64,000 nucleotides of DNA from Vicugna pacos (GCF_048564905.1 NC_133016.1:3542001-3606000); one strand, 5' to 3'. Shown: positions 34,206-46,049, numbered from the stretch's first letter. The notes: generated by a model not told the origin, from the sequence alone. Numbers and translations are program-made.

Positions 34206-36831
34206 AGTCATCGCCGTCGTGGCCCCGAGGCCCTTTCAGGGTCCGCGGGGTCAAAACTGATTTCCTCATGACAGTAAGACAGTATTTACCTTTCTCACTC
34301 CTATTTCCTGGCGAGGATATGCTGAAGTTTTCTAGGGGCTCCATGACATGTGATTTGCTTCCGACCGAATGCTACACACGGTGAGTTTAGTGTGCTCCGT
34401 CTCACACTGGTCCCATTAGATGATCTGAAGGAAAAGCTTTCTGTGGTACATTGTATTTGGGAGACACGCCAACTAGATTACTTTTTTAAGATTTACTGTA
34501 TACCTTAATGATTAATAGGCTCTGAGAAAACTTTAGTAAAGAAATCCATTTAACATTATGTAATTATATTCTGTTATTTTTCTGATTTTTGATCACTGAC
34601 ACTTTTAGTTATTAATACAACAGATATTTAATTGAGGGCTTGTCAAGTCCTCCAGGCCTGCAGATAACAGCTGTGGAGACAGATAAGCGGCCTTGGCTTT
34701 TGTAAGTTTACATCGTCCAATCTTTATTTATTTTAAAAAATTTTCCCCCAAATAATAACAGTCCATACCCCCCCGGGACATGTGCTCCAGGCCTCACACT
34801 TTGGGAAACACAGTTTTAAGTCAGTGAGCTCCCAAGCAAAGTGCATGCTTTCGTTAGAGTGGCTCCAGCACTGGCCTGAGATGCAGAGTTGGAATCTTCT
34901 GGAGGCAATGATGCGAGAAGTCCCGGCAAACCAGGTGAAACGAGGTAAAGCAGAGAGAACGCATCTTCCCTTGTCGCGCTTTCCTAGGGCCCGGGACATC
35001 GGCGTGGGAGGGCCGTGTATGTGACCCCTTTGGACCTGCGGTCACACTCCCTGTCTGTGCGGTCTCTGTCAGGGCCCCTCCCACCCTGGGCCCCAGCAGT
35101 CAGGTGGCGAATGGGCCTCCGTGTTACTTCACTGTCCACCGAGCCTCCTGGAAATTAGCAGCGACTTAATTTCCTTTGGGTTCCTGTGATTGCCATCTCT
35201 GCATTTATTTCCCCTCCACACCTCACTGGATACAAACCCGCATCTCCATTTGAGCACTGTGACCACATCCAAATCAGGTTCTAGAAATGTTTCCTAGAAC
35301 CACTTAATAGAATGTCCCAGTTTAGTTTTTTTCCCCCAAACAAGTTTCACTTCTGTCTCCTTCTTCTATCCCAGTCTAGTTGGTTTGCCCCAAAAGCCAA
35401 ATTATGCCTCGGAGTTGCTGAGTTGGGCTACAGACCGTCCCCAGAGAAGTATGTGTAGCTGCCTCCTATCTCAGAAAGGCAGCTGGGTGCTCATTGCTGA
35501 AGGCACACTTCAGATGTCCTTGGTCCTGCAGATCCCTCAAGTTAAACAAATACAAATGTCACTTCTGCAGTTTCAATCAAACCTCAAATGCCGTGCCAGA
35601 AATTAATATGCTGGAGCTCCAGATCACCAGCATTATGAAAAGCATTTATGCGTTCTCTGGACTGTGACAACATGTTCAATATCCAATTAAAGAATAGGGA
35701 CTTTTTCTGGTAATGATAAGAGACGAACAAAGTCGTAATTAACCAGAGAAATGGGTGATGCATGACTGCAAAGTACAAAATTAAACACTGAGTGAAATAT
35801 TCATACCTCCACTGAATTATTCACAGAATCAGATTTTGGTTTTGGAATTCAATAATTATATATTCACAATGTACACTTGTCATTAAAAATTGTACCTTTA
35901 ATATATGCAATGTTTCCAAGACACATATTTTTTTCAGGAGCCACTTGGACAATCTAGTGGAAGAGTTGATTTAGTGTGTAATTAGGAATGAAGTTTCAAA
36001 ATTAGATTGAGACCAGGTTCTGCATCTGGGAAAAAGGAATTAGGGATGGTGCCAGATCTTCCCCTAGTGTCTTTGATTGCCCTTCAAAATCCTGCAAGTT
36101 TCAGAATTAGCATCAGCACACCTGTGAACAGGGTCTGTTAAAGCAACGGAACGTTGAACGCCCAGTTGTCTTTCCCTCTTAGGACATGCAAAGTGTTGAC
36201 ACCCCCATGATCAACTTCCACGTGTTCCCCTCCCAGCACCCTTCAGGGACACGACCATCCCTGCGTTGCGGGGTAACATGTGGTAAAGATCAGGATGGAT
36301 GTCAGAGTCTTAGGGCCCATTTCCAGCTTCATGCTGCATCCGAGCATCCGGGGAAGAGCTGCCACATCTTCCATTCCGCTCGGCAGGTCGCACGTCCCCG
36401 GCATTTACACAGCTGGGTGGGTTTTTACGCATCACAGTATCTTTTAAGAACCCCTTTTAGTTTTTCCCCCACCCCTCACTGTGCCAACACTCATTCCATC
36501 CAGCGGACACTTTTGATGGTTCCTCCAAGAATCTCACCTGGGCTTCTTGTCTTCTTCCTCTACGCTCTTGCTGTTTTGTGAAATACGCACTCATTGCGCT
36601 CCTCAGAAGGTCCCAGATTGTTCCCATTCCTGACGTCTTAGTGCCAAGCAGACCACTTAAACCCACACGTGTGCCCTCAGAGTCCTCCACTCACAGGGCT
36701 GGAGAGGTCAAGTAAGGAAGTTCCATCTACACGGCAAACAGGAGGAAGGTGACGGCTTCCAGTCCCCATGTTGTAAAGATGCTTGAACACCAGCTGGAGG
36801 CACAATGCTCCTGTCTTTTAATTTTAAAATG
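34206..36831. other. Unique sequence, no gene seen
   Basis: About 2.6 kb without a supported gene. A weak L2-like minus-strand tail may lie at 34600-34690. AT-rich at 34440-34740 and 35780-35920. Open frames at 35385, 36186 and 36457 lack domains and exon context. Confidence 0.45.
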
Positions 36832-36948
36832 GCCAAAGTTAGGCGGGCAGGTGTAGCTCAGTGGTACAGCACGTGCTCAGCATGCACGAGGTCCTGGGTT
36901 CAATTCCCAGTCCCTCCATTAAGCAAACAGAAAACAGCCAAAGTTAGG
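36832..36948 (+). mobile_element. Camelid tRNA-derived SINE (vic-1 type) with target duplications
   Basis: The body (36844-36936) has a Pol III box A 'tagctcagtgg' at 36854-36864 and a box B 'ggttcaattcc' at 36898-36908, and reads like a tRNA-Ala(AGC) derivative ('tgctcagcatgcacgagg'). It ends in a short A-rich tail. The 12-base target duplication gccaaagttagg flanks it at 36832-36843 and 36937-36948 without mismatch. The perfect duplication and good preservation make it one of the younger insertions here. It is the main evidence that the host is a camelid. An open frame at 36805-37125 crosses it and is not a gene. Confidence 0.92.
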
Positions 36949-37267
36949 AAAGAGGATATCCATCCTGGAGAGTCTGTCTTCGAGTTCTGGGGGGTGGGGT
37001 CCATAGGGGAGCAAGTTAGGGTTCTGCTAATTTTGGTGCCTTTTGTATGTTTCCAGGTAGTGAGCAGACAGGTGCCTAAAGGGCTTTGTGTTTCTTTTGT
37101 TGATATCCAGGAAGGAGGAGGCTGAAGTAAAACAGGCCCCTCCTCTGCAGCCTGGACGGCTAAAGGTTGACAATCAGAAAGTCAGAGAGCAAAGCCCTCT
37201 GGGGCCTGTAAGAGAGAAGAAAAAAGGCCGTAGAGAATCTGTTTCACTCTAGGTTTTATGCTAGAGG
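36949..37267. other. Unique sequence, no gene seen
   Basis: Nothing recognised in this short stretch. Confidence 0.4.
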
Positions 37268-37400
37268 CTTTGCGAACGGTTTGCCGTGTAACCGTTCCTG
37301 CTGCGCAGTCAGCCGAGTCTGACACACGCGGGAGTGGGACGCCCGTGAGCGGCGGCCGCTTTGCCCCGGGTCCCGTGGCTCGTGCGGAGAGGGTCTGGGA
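37268..37400. promoter_or_regulatory. CpG cluster with a gcggccgc site
   Basis: About 17 CG dinucleotides within some 130 bases, with the core 'gagcggcggccgctttgc'. CpG decay would erase such density in methylated DNA, so this may be a small unmethylated regulatory patch. No exon or repeat is recognised. Confidence 0.45.
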
Positions 37401-38855
37401 CCTGGGTCTGCACTGATGATACCTCTCGCTTACCTGGAGAGGGTTTCGCAGTGCGCAGGTTGCCTTGACGTGTTTCCTCGTCTGTTTGGCGGATGGGTTA
37501 AGGGACGCGGTCTGAGATGGGGGTGGGTGGGTTCCTGGCCCGGGCTAGAGCTCTGTGGGCCTGCAAAGGGCGACCTCGTCAGATTGCGCATTTCTCTCCC
37601 CTTCAGCACTCACCTTCCCTCCGGAGGTTAGAACTGAGCCCGCGCCCAACTCTGGCAACCACCTCTGGCAACCACCTCTCTGTTCCCTGCTCCTGATGTT
37701 TTTTTCCAGCTCAGAGATGAAATCTTTTGCTTCTTTCTATAACCCGGAGTGCATAGCATAGTACGTTGCACACAGAAGGAACGCACACACAGCTCTTGAT
37801 TTTGTTTGTAAAGTACACTCGTGAGTCCAAGGAGAGTGCTTCTGTTTAGTCTCAGAGGGTCAAGGCTGACTTTTTTTTTAAACAGCCCTTAGCCCTTAGA
37901 GGTTAATTCACTGAGCCTTGTTTCCAGGAATAAAGTACAAGATTTAGGACATGCTGACTGAGTTTCAAGTGCCCATGGTTCTCATCAAGAAATCCCAGGA
38001 CAGCTTTGAGGTCAGACACATAAGTAAAACCACAGTGTACACATTTGATGATTGACTTTCCGTTATTGTGAGGAGTTTTGGACGCTTGAAGATATGCACA
38101 ATTGCGTGCCGTTTTTCTGAGGCAGACTGTCTCTGACCTCAGCCTTCATGGAAACACCACGACATCAATTTAAAATCAGAGAGGGGCCTGTGGCGGGTGT
38201 ACTTTGGGAACCTAAAAAGGGAAAAATATTTTCCTACTCGTCTTCAGTTGGTGAGTACTTACCTTCGATGTATTGTGAGTTTATTTATGGAGAACAAATT
38301 AATTATGAGAGTTAACACTGTTTTGTCCAAATCTCACATGCCATCCCCCTGTTCGGGCCTGCGCGTGGTGATCTATTTTCAGCAACAGGACCCGGTACAT
38401 GGCAGGATGTACCACCGCCAACCAGCAGCTCAGTAGAGCCCTGGCAGGTTGTGTGGAGCTGATGCACGGGCGAGGACTTAGTGTATTAATGTGCTGTGCC
38501 AACCGGGGTTTTCTTCTTCGCTGCAGAATAAACTGAACTGCATCAAGACGTCGAGCACAGAAATATTTCTATCAGCTTTTTCTTTCCCTTTTCCTTCAAT
38601 ATTTACTTAACCTCCTGGTGTCAATTTTATTCAGTTCCAGAATATACACACACACACATATGTATTTTTTCTTTTTTTAGTTGTTAGAAGTTTTAGTTAA
38701 GTGTGTTTTGAAAAAGAAAGAAGATAAAAGCAGGCATTTTACTTCCCTGGCGCTGTTTTCCTTGTTTCCAGCTGTTTTCCACGCCCTGTTGGCCGGCAGC
38801 AGGATGCAGCATGAACTCCAAGGAGTGCCGGGCCCACCCTGAGATTCTGCCATGT
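37401..38855. other. Unique sequence with a 13-bp tandem repeat, no gene seen
   Basis: tctggcaaccacc is perfectly duplicated in tandem at 37651-37663 and 37664-37676. A (CA)n tract lies at 38645-38658. A donor-like 'ggtgagtact' near 38251 has no acceptor partner that I can support. Confidence 0.5.
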
Positions 38856-38859
38856 CCTA

Positions 38860-38960
38860 GACGTGTGACCTTGAGCCCGGCATTCAGCCTCTGTGGGTTT
38901 CCAGTTTCGCAAAATCAGGACCATGATCTAATAATATTCACTCTAATATTATCTAATGGA
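38860..38960 (+). repeat. MIR SINE fossil, partial
   Basis: 'gtgtgaccttgagcccggca' and 'ttcagcctctgtgggtttcc', then 'agtttcgcaaaatcaggacc', follow plus-strand MIR order (GTGTGACCTTGGGCAAGTCA, CCTCTCTGAGCCTCAGTTTC, TCTGTAAAATGGGG). Confidence 0.65.
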
Positions 38961-39054
38961 TGATGACACGATTACCAGATAGTGATTATGTATCATTTTG
39001 AAATCCTTAAGGAGCGGTGCGGATACAGGAGTATCTGTTTCAGTTTGCTTTCCT

Positions 39055-39330
39055 TTCCGTGCTCAGCGCCTTCCGAATACGTTTGAGATGGACTTTTTGT
39101 TCACCTCTCTCCGACTTTCCCCGGGAGAGCGCGTTGCCCGCCTCTTGCCGCGTTTGCGGCTGTGATCTGGATCTACTGCGCGTTTCTGCCTCTGAACCTT
39201 TGCTCCTGGGACCTTTTAATTCACCTTCTTCCCTCCTCCTCCGTCTCCGGCCCCTCCTCCCGCTTCGCTCGTCTCCTGCTGCTGTCTCTGCGCTCCAGAC
39301 TAGTGTCTGCCTCTTCCGCGTCACAATATT
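39055..39330. promoter_or_regulatory. CpG-rich, pyrimidine-skewed segment
   Basis: About 21 CG dinucleotides in some 275 bases. C and T dominate the plus strand (for example 'ccggcccctcctcccgcttc'), yet CpG stays near its expected level. The complement reads as an Arg/Glu-rich open frame of 100 codons (39040-39342, minus), which is low-complexity translation and not convincing protein. Promoter-like composition, function unknown. Confidence 0.45.
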
Positions 39331-40734
39331 TTCTTCTCTCATCCTCCTGTTTCTTCCTTCTCTCAGCCTCTGTTTTGCAAGTCCCCAAAATATCTAGAAT
39401 TCTAAATTTATCTAGAATTACTCTCCTCCAGGGATGCGCTTCATCTGCTCATCACTGAAGCTTTAGTCCCTCCGTGTTTCTGCAGCGCCCAGCCCATCCG
39501 CTCACAGGGCTTGACTGGTCCCCACATTCCAGTGACTTCCAGGCTTGCACCCTCAGCCCAGGGTCGCCCCAGGCTGCAGACCTGGCCACTCACCTGCCCC
39601 CGGCACGTCTCTGTCCAGGAAAGGCTCACCAGAACCTCCAGCTCCACACACCCAAGCTGAACTCTGATTCTTCTTTTCCAAAGCCTCCTCTCAAAGACCA
39701 AAACCTAAGGGTACCCCTCTCCCTCCCAACCTCGATGCAATTCCTCAGCCTCTCCCTTGGCTTTGTTCACTGCCCCCCAGGCTCCCCGCCACCACTTCTG
39801 TTCAGACCCTCACCATCACTTGACTGGATAACATCCCTGGGCGCTCTGGTCCCTGGACCTGCTTCAGCATCCCACATTCTCATCAGCTCCTGCCAGAGCT
39901 GACATCGCCAAAACACGGGTCTGGTCCTCTCCGTCCCCTGCTGGAGAACCCACAACCGCTTCCCATTTCGTAGAGCAGAGCTCTGTGGCACGCAGGCTCG
40001 TGGGGGAGAAAGTGGTGAGCGTGAGTGTTTGACCATTGTGTTCTTGGGACAGGCACCAGAGCTTTTCATCAGATTCTCGGAGTGCCCCAATGTCCCCAAA
40101 AGATTTGAGTTGCTGGCTTGGAGACTGTCAATGCCTTCCCATAGACTAGAGGTCTCTTCACAAGCCCAGTTTTATCTTGTGCCGCTTCCCACCCCATGCT
40201 CTGTGTTTCCAGAACATTCTTTCTCGTTTTTACCGTGTGTATGCTGTTCTCCCTGTTTAGAGAAACCCTTGTCCTTGAAGACCTGTCCTTTGTAAGGATT
40301 AACTCTAACGGTTCCTCCAGGAAGACCTAACCTGAGCCTTCTCCCTCCCTCCCCTCTCTGTGTCCACCCCCACCTCACCCGCGCCATCTCTGGCCAGCCC
40401 TCACCTGTCAGCCCGAGTGCGTGCCCGGCGGGGAGCACCTTGAGATGGGGGTGTGTTCTGTGTCTTGTGTTCTCAGCGCCCCGCACATGGTAACAATGCA
40501 TGACTGGTCTCGGAGTGAGACGCTTCATATCCCGAGATGGTTCCCTTCTCATAAGAAAAAGTGCTGTTGGGAAAGTCTGCCCCACATGGCTCACCTCCGT
40601 GGGCTCTCGGATCACACGACGGTGCTGATTTCTCAGGGGGCCCTTGACTGCGTGTGGCCTTTGTGGCCTGCAGAGCACTCTTACTTGCAGTGTCACTCAG
40701 CCATCTCCCAACGGTCCTCTGACATGAGCCGGGA
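39331..40734. other. Unique sequence, C-rich, no gene seen
   Basis: Long overlapping open frames occur on both strands (39474-39902 plus, 39767-40099 minus, 40172-40696 minus). Mutual overlap and Pro/Ser/Arg-rich translations without domains argue against coding. Confidence 0.45.
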
Positions 40735-40905
40735 TAATTACCATCGCTTTTTACAAAAATGGAATAGAGACTGAGGGAGATTACGATTTGCCCAAGGTCA
40801 TACAGCTTCTGAGTGGGCAAGCTGGGTTTGAATTCATGTCTTCTGGCTCGAAACCTGTCACAAGGGCTTGTCCGCTGCACCTTATGCAGTCTTCAGGAAT
40901 CACCC
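40735..40905 (-). repeat. MIR SINE fossil (minus strand)
   Basis: 'ttttacaaaaatggaataga', 'gattacgatttgcccaaggt', 'catacagcttctgagtgggc' and 'aagctgggtttgaattcatg' match the MIR reverse complement in order. One of the clearer MIRs here. Confidence 0.85.
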
Positions 40906-42469
40906 GCCGTTCCGCACCACACGTCGGTGTCTGCAGGCTGAGGGTGGGCTTCCGCGGCTTCACCCTGGGAGGCAAATGGCTGCGTCCCAGAGCAGGCGTT
41001 GAAACGCTTCGCTTTCCGTAATACCCAAATGTGCCTCCCTGTCGAACCAGAGGGGCTCCGTTAGAATAAAGGTAGAACAAGGAGCAAATCAGGCGAAGTT
41101 TGAGGCCGCTCGCTCTGCAAGTCTCCGAGGGGCTTCCCACCCTCCCCGGCACCCTCCCGTCCCCCACGCTCACTTTCCGCCACTGCCTGTTGTCATCTGC
41201 TGGCTAGGGGATGAGTCGGGGACATTTATCAAGTGACCCGGCAGTGGAGGAGGGCTGTCCCTCATCCAGGGGACAGTCAACAAGAGAGTAGAAGACATGG
41301 ATTTTTAACAACAAACAACATCAAGGCTGATTTCCCCCCCATGATAACGTGCTTAGCTTGTCGGTAAATAACACGAACGTTCAGTGATGAGGGAGCGAGA
41401 ACAATTCACTGAGAACTGCTGAGCATGAGTGTTGAGTCTAAAGAATTGATTAAGTAGCATTTGCCAAGACAAGCCAGGCTGTGTGATGGCTCTGGGAGAC
41501 CTGATTGAGATGCAGTCTCAACCCTTCCAAACGAGACGCCAGTCCAACGGTGGCATGATCGCTCTGTGTCTTTATCTAGGCGATTAACGAATCCCAGAGA
41601 ATTTCCCTAAAATGGATGATTGTCCTCTGTCTGTTTGCCGTATAACCACTGTCATGAATTCTGATTTATTTTCAGGGTTATTAGCAGTCACGAGCGTCCC
41701 CTAACTAGGGTTGCATTACTCTAGTGTTTGGGTGGGTAGCTTTTCTGCATCGCTGTCCTTGACAGGGAACCATGGAAAGTTTCAGTTGTTTATGTGCATG
41801 TGCAGAGGTGATCCTAAAGACAGGCTGCCGTGAAGGAAGACCAGATCTCATGGAGGCAGCAGTTCTAGAAGAAAATAAGAGGCTACCTGTGATCACCGGA
41901 CTGCCTTTTCTGAACAGCGTTGCATTCTGACAGCTGTAAAATCACTCGTATTTGTTCTTGCCTCACATTAAGATTTACCGGACCCGTTTCCTTCAGCCGT
42001 CATGTCGAGCTGATCAAGTCAGAGAGGAGAAGCAAAGGATAACATGTTCCCCACTTTTATGGCTTGAAAGTTAGTGGCTTGAAAAATGCACACCCGCTTA
42101 CTTACACGGTTCATGGAAAAAGCAATGCCTCAAGTTATGCTCGTGTTGTCATGGTGATTTCATGATGGGTTTTTTTATCCTGTGGCTGCAGGTCTATCCA
42201 CACATACAGGTACCACTGAGGCCTCTTGGGACCGCTGTCCCAGGGGTGACAGGTCTCAAGGGGCGTGCACGCGAGGTCTTTCCCGTTGGCCACGTTGTCA
42301 GTCATCCCGCAGTGGGCTCTGAAACCAGAGGTCTGAGCTCCAGAGTGGATGAGCTCATGGCTTTAGCAACAGGGAGTGGGGGTGGGCAGAACACAGGAGG
42401 TCGGCAGGCACGGACTGAAAAGGAGAAAAGAGCTAAGTACAAACAGAAGTGCTGAAGGAGCAGCCTGAA
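40906..42469. other. Unique sequence, no gene seen
   Basis: No confident repeat or exon. Open frames at 40781-41173 (minus) and 42162-42455 (plus) have no domain. Confidence 0.45.
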
Positions 42470-42560
42470 GTGGGGTCCAAAAAGTCTCTACAAATTTTTG
42501 GCTGATTAGTTTTGGCTGATTAGTTTCTTGTCCCACTCGACAGTGGATGATTTTGAGTGA
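42470..42560. repeat. 14-bp tandem duplication in a possible mariner-end-like segment
   Basis: ggctgattagttt repeats with a 14-base period at 42500 and 42514. Just left of it 'aaaaagtctctacaaatttt' weakly resembles the end of a Tc1/mariner element. No transposase frame is present, so the transposon reading is tentative. Confidence 0.3.
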
Positions 42561-44112
42561 AGGACATGGGACACATTTTGCGTGTCACAGTGTTGGTTCT
42601 TAGTGACTTTGTGGCCTCGTTTGACATCATCACCTCTTGGAAGAGCCATGTGACTACCGAGTGCCTGGGAAAGCCGAGTGCAGCATCCCCTTCTGGTGGG
42701 ACATGCAGAGTTTAAGCTGCTCCCTGCGTGTGGCGTGTCAAAGTGCCTTTGGGGCTTTGGAGTTGCCGCGTTTGGGGCCATGTGAAGAGCTAAGAATGAT
42801 TACTTGCTCTCAAAAATGTCCTTTTAGGAAACTCTTCTACCATGGCTATTCTCATGAGAAGTCCGGGAGGTTTTTTATATTTTTTTCTTGCAGTAATTGT
42901 GGCTTTTCACTTCATATTGAATTGGAAGTAACATTATTCATATTTTGGAATTATAAGAAATTTTAACGGTCATAAGTGTAAATTCCAGAAGAAAAATCAT
43001 CAGCTATTTACTGTAAAGGAAAGTGAGAGCGATACTTATTTTCTACAAAAGAAAGGAAGGAATATTAAACCCACATGACACTTGGACACACCTCATTCCT
43101 CACACCCCACGTGACCATGCCCTGCAGAAGTCACACGTACAGGTACCGCTGTGACATCGACAAGAGCTAGTGAAACTGGAAGGATTCCTGAATCTCACCG
43201 TTTCTCAACCTGAGTCACAATAGTTAAATATAAATCACCCTTGGCCACAGGACCCAAGCAGGGGGGAAGCCTTTTATTTCATAGATTTCTATAAATAAGT
43301 TGCTTATAAAAATGCAAGAAATGAAGATTTTTCTCCCCTCGGGGCTTTGGGCAAAAACCTATGGCAGTTGGGAGAACCAAGTGAGGCCACGTTTAATGTC
43401 CCATTAAAGTGTTTGAAATTTTTATTCATGCAAGAAAAATGCCTTTGCTTAAAGATAGTTTGAGGCAATAAACAACAACACGGACAAAACTCTGAATTTA
43501 AAGTAGGTTTTAAAGAGACTGCTTTCCACAAGCAAAACATCTTAGAAGAACCCCTGAGAATTCAATTTAAAATTTATGAAAGTGTCCTGGGTCTCACGTT
43601 CCTGAATTCAGCTGGTGGGGAGAGTGGAGCTCCCGGGAGGAGATGTAAGCACAGAACCCCAGGCATCCTGGGGTGGGGCTGAAATCTCCCACGGCCACGA
43701 GGGACTCGGTCTTGTCTGCAGACCCCAGAAGGGACGCGGGAAGCCTGGGAAAGCGTGAAGGGCAGCCTGTGATGTGGAGGGTGGATTTGAAGGGGCAACA
43801 AAGGGCCAAGGGAAGGGATTCTAAAACACGGGCACCAGAAGGTAGACTTCAGGGACCATGAGGAAAAGACGAAGAGTAGAACTAGAATGATAGGAGCAAG
43901 CCACGGGAGAAGCAACCAAAAGGGAAAATGTCTTATATTGCATAAGGGAGGCTCTCAACTGAAGGTCACTTGCCAATTTCAAAGCACGCACGAGGAGCTG
44001 TCCAGCCAGGCCGTGTGTGCGGACACGCAACAAGTCAATGGTGTAAGTCCAAGACATAATTCTGGCACTTCGAATTTATAAAAATAAGACATCTGTGGTA
44101 TACTTTAGCTTA
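42561..44112. other. Unique sequence, no gene seen
   Basis: AT-rich at 42880-43080. No named repeat. Opposite-strand open frames at 43574-43915 and 43673-43861 overlap and look like chance. Confidence 0.45.
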
Positions 44113-44325
44113 CTTCTTTATTTTTTTAAATTGAAGTGTAGTTGATTTACAATGTGTTAGTTTCTGGTGCATGGAATAGTGATTCATTTACACACACACA
44201 CATTCTTTCCATTCATATTTTTCAAAGTACTGACTGTAGTTCCCTGTGCTACACAGTAGTGCGTTGTTGTTTGTCTATTTTATATATAGTGGTTGGTACC
44301 TGCCAATCCCAAATACCCAACTAAG
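44113..44325 (-). mobile_element. L1 3' end, cetartiodactyl type (minus strand)
   Basis: After a plus-strand T run come 'aaattgaagtgtagttgatt', 'gttagtttctggtgcatgga', 'gtagttccctgtgctacaca' and 'gttgtttgtctattttatat'. Same family as the copies at 15689, 46627 and 59277, severely 5'-truncated. Confidence 0.92.
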
Positions 44326-44657
44326 AGTGGTATTTAGGAGAGTGGATTGGGGGGGATTTATCATCAGTTGGACTTGGGAGTGGCAAGGGAGATAGAAAGG
44401 TCTAGGGTGGCCATCAGCATTCTGAATGGGGAAATTGAGATGCTGGTTACACTTCTCATCAAGAAAAGGAAGATATAATGGAAGTGGATACTGAGGAAGA
44501 GATGATACATACAGATCCTCCTCAAGGGCCCCCACCCCGGTATGACATCTCAGAGAAGGTAACAGCAGAAATAGTAAAACAGTGTAAGTAAAGTCTAAGG
44601 AAGATCACTGATGGTACGGAATTATTGCCTTTGAACCAAAAACTTCTACAAACATAA
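44326..44657. other. Unique sequence, no gene seen
   Basis: Nothing recognised. Confidence 0.4.
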
Positions 44658-44658
44658 T

Positions 44659-44663
44659 CTGTC

Positions 44664-44700
<37 letters not shown>
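44659..44700. repeat. (CTGT)n microsatellite
   Basis: About eight ctgt units followed by a short tc run, 42 bases in all. The open frame on the minus strand reads it as repeated Arg-Gln-Thr-Asp, which is not a gene. Confidence 0.97.
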
Positions 44701-44701
<1 letters not shown>

Positions 44702-45574
44702 ATATACATACTCTTGCTTGAGAAGAAAGAATTGGATTTAGTTATAGTTTCAATGACAGGTCCTTGGGACAAGGAGAACAGTGGTTGTGTGTATTTAATG
44801 TTTTTTTCCAAAGACCATCTGGGATGCGGACATACTTCCTTGCATGTGGGGAAGCTCCATGTGGCATTGGCACTCTTGGGAGGATGAGTAATTTTGCAGG
44901 TCTGCTGTTTACATCAATGATTTTGCTGTCCCAGGCTCAAAGAACTTTGGGTACAGAATGTCTTATCAAGTTACTGTTTTTAAAAGGTCTCACATCAGAT
45001 CAGTCCTTTCTGGAAGGAGCACCTTCAAAATAGGGAGTTCAGTTGAAATTATTTTCAGCTGGTGAAATTCTTGATCTTTTGGTGAATTTCCATTAATACA
45101 ATGTCCTCATAATTCTATATGGAGGTCTATAGCAAGGTCTCCACTGACTTACTGGGATAGAATTATGCTTATTGTCAATCACTTCTTAACAAACGGTTTC
45201 CAGACAGTGCACTCCTGATGGCTAGCCCTGGATGTGCCCCACTTTGTGGGTGCCTGTTGCCCCCCAAGTGCTATGACTTCCAGAGCCAGGTGCTGCTCCG
45301 GTGGGGCTGGCCAACTCCGGCTAGACTGGACTCCCTGCCTGCTTTGTGGATATTTCCTTCCTGCCATGAAGTCTGATGCCCATTAGTTTGCCCATCTCAT
45401 CGTTGCACGGGTGACTCATCTTGGGCGTGAAGATGCCTAGAACTGCAGAACCTTTTCATATGTGTTGCTTTTTATTCACATTTTCTCCATCCAATGAATT
45501 TTTACTCCAGGACCTGGACTGGACACTGATTTATAGACTTGGTGCATGGTTCCAGCCTGTGGTTTATAAAAATA
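44701..45574. other. Unique sequence, no gene seen
   Basis: No repeat or exon recognised. The open frame at 44764-45033 has no domain. Confidence 0.45.
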
Positions 45575-45725
45575 GCACAGCATAAAATATAAGACACAAT
45601 AATAAACATACAGTTTGGTATATTAACTTGTATCCAATATTTAATATGTACTTAACATATGGATTATATTAAAATAAATATAATAAATGTAGTAAATATA
45701 AAATAAACAAAAATAAATACACACT
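45575..45725. other. Very AT-rich segment
   Basis: About 150 bases made mostly of A and T, such as 'taaaataaatataataaatg'. It could serve as a matrix-attachment-like or easily unwound segment, which is speculation. It runs into the CA/TG repeat at 45726. Confidence 0.6.
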
Positions 45726-45772
45726 CCAGCACACACACGTATGTGTATCTGTGCATGCGCGCGTGTGTGTAT
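45726..45772. repeat. CA/TG/CG alternating repeat
   Basis: Interrupted cacacac, gtatgtg and gcgcgcgtgtgtg units. Alternating purine-pyrimidine with Z-DNA potential. Confidence 0.85.
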
Positions 45773-46049
45773 ATTTGGCGGAGGGAAGGGCTTGATGGGA
45801 AGGGCCCTGGGACATGCTCTGTGTGAGTGAGGGCGTGAAGGCTGCTTGGATGCTGATCAGAGGTGGGGGCTTTGCTGGGGAGAGCGGTGCTGCTTAGAGC
45901 CCAACCCTGGGGTCCTGTTCCCCCACACTCAGTGTATGAGCACAGGTGGCCCAGAGTGGGAGGTGGAACATGGAAGCAGGGCAGGAAGGAAGGGGGTAGT
46001 TGCAAGGAGTGAGTGTGGGGATGGGGACCCAAAGCCAAGGCAAAGGCGT

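Noticed and set aside
36844-36920. Functional tRNA-Ala gene
   Set aside because: Box A and box B are present, but the 5' acceptor side does not pair properly with the 3' side, and a 12-bp target duplication and A-rich tail mark it as a retroposed SINE.
39040-39342. Arg/Glu-rich basic protein of 100 codons on the minus strand
   Set aside because: It is the translation of the complement of a CT-rich, CpG-rich tract. Low complexity with no nucleic-acid-binding motif that I recognise.
40172-40880. Overlapping minus-strand genes of 174 and 135 codons
   Set aside because: The frames overlap each other and a plus-strand frame, the second runs into a MIR, and neither has a domain.
44605-44811. Protein with an Arg-Gln-Thr-Asp repeat
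   Set aside because: It is the translation of the (CTGT)n microsatellite complement.
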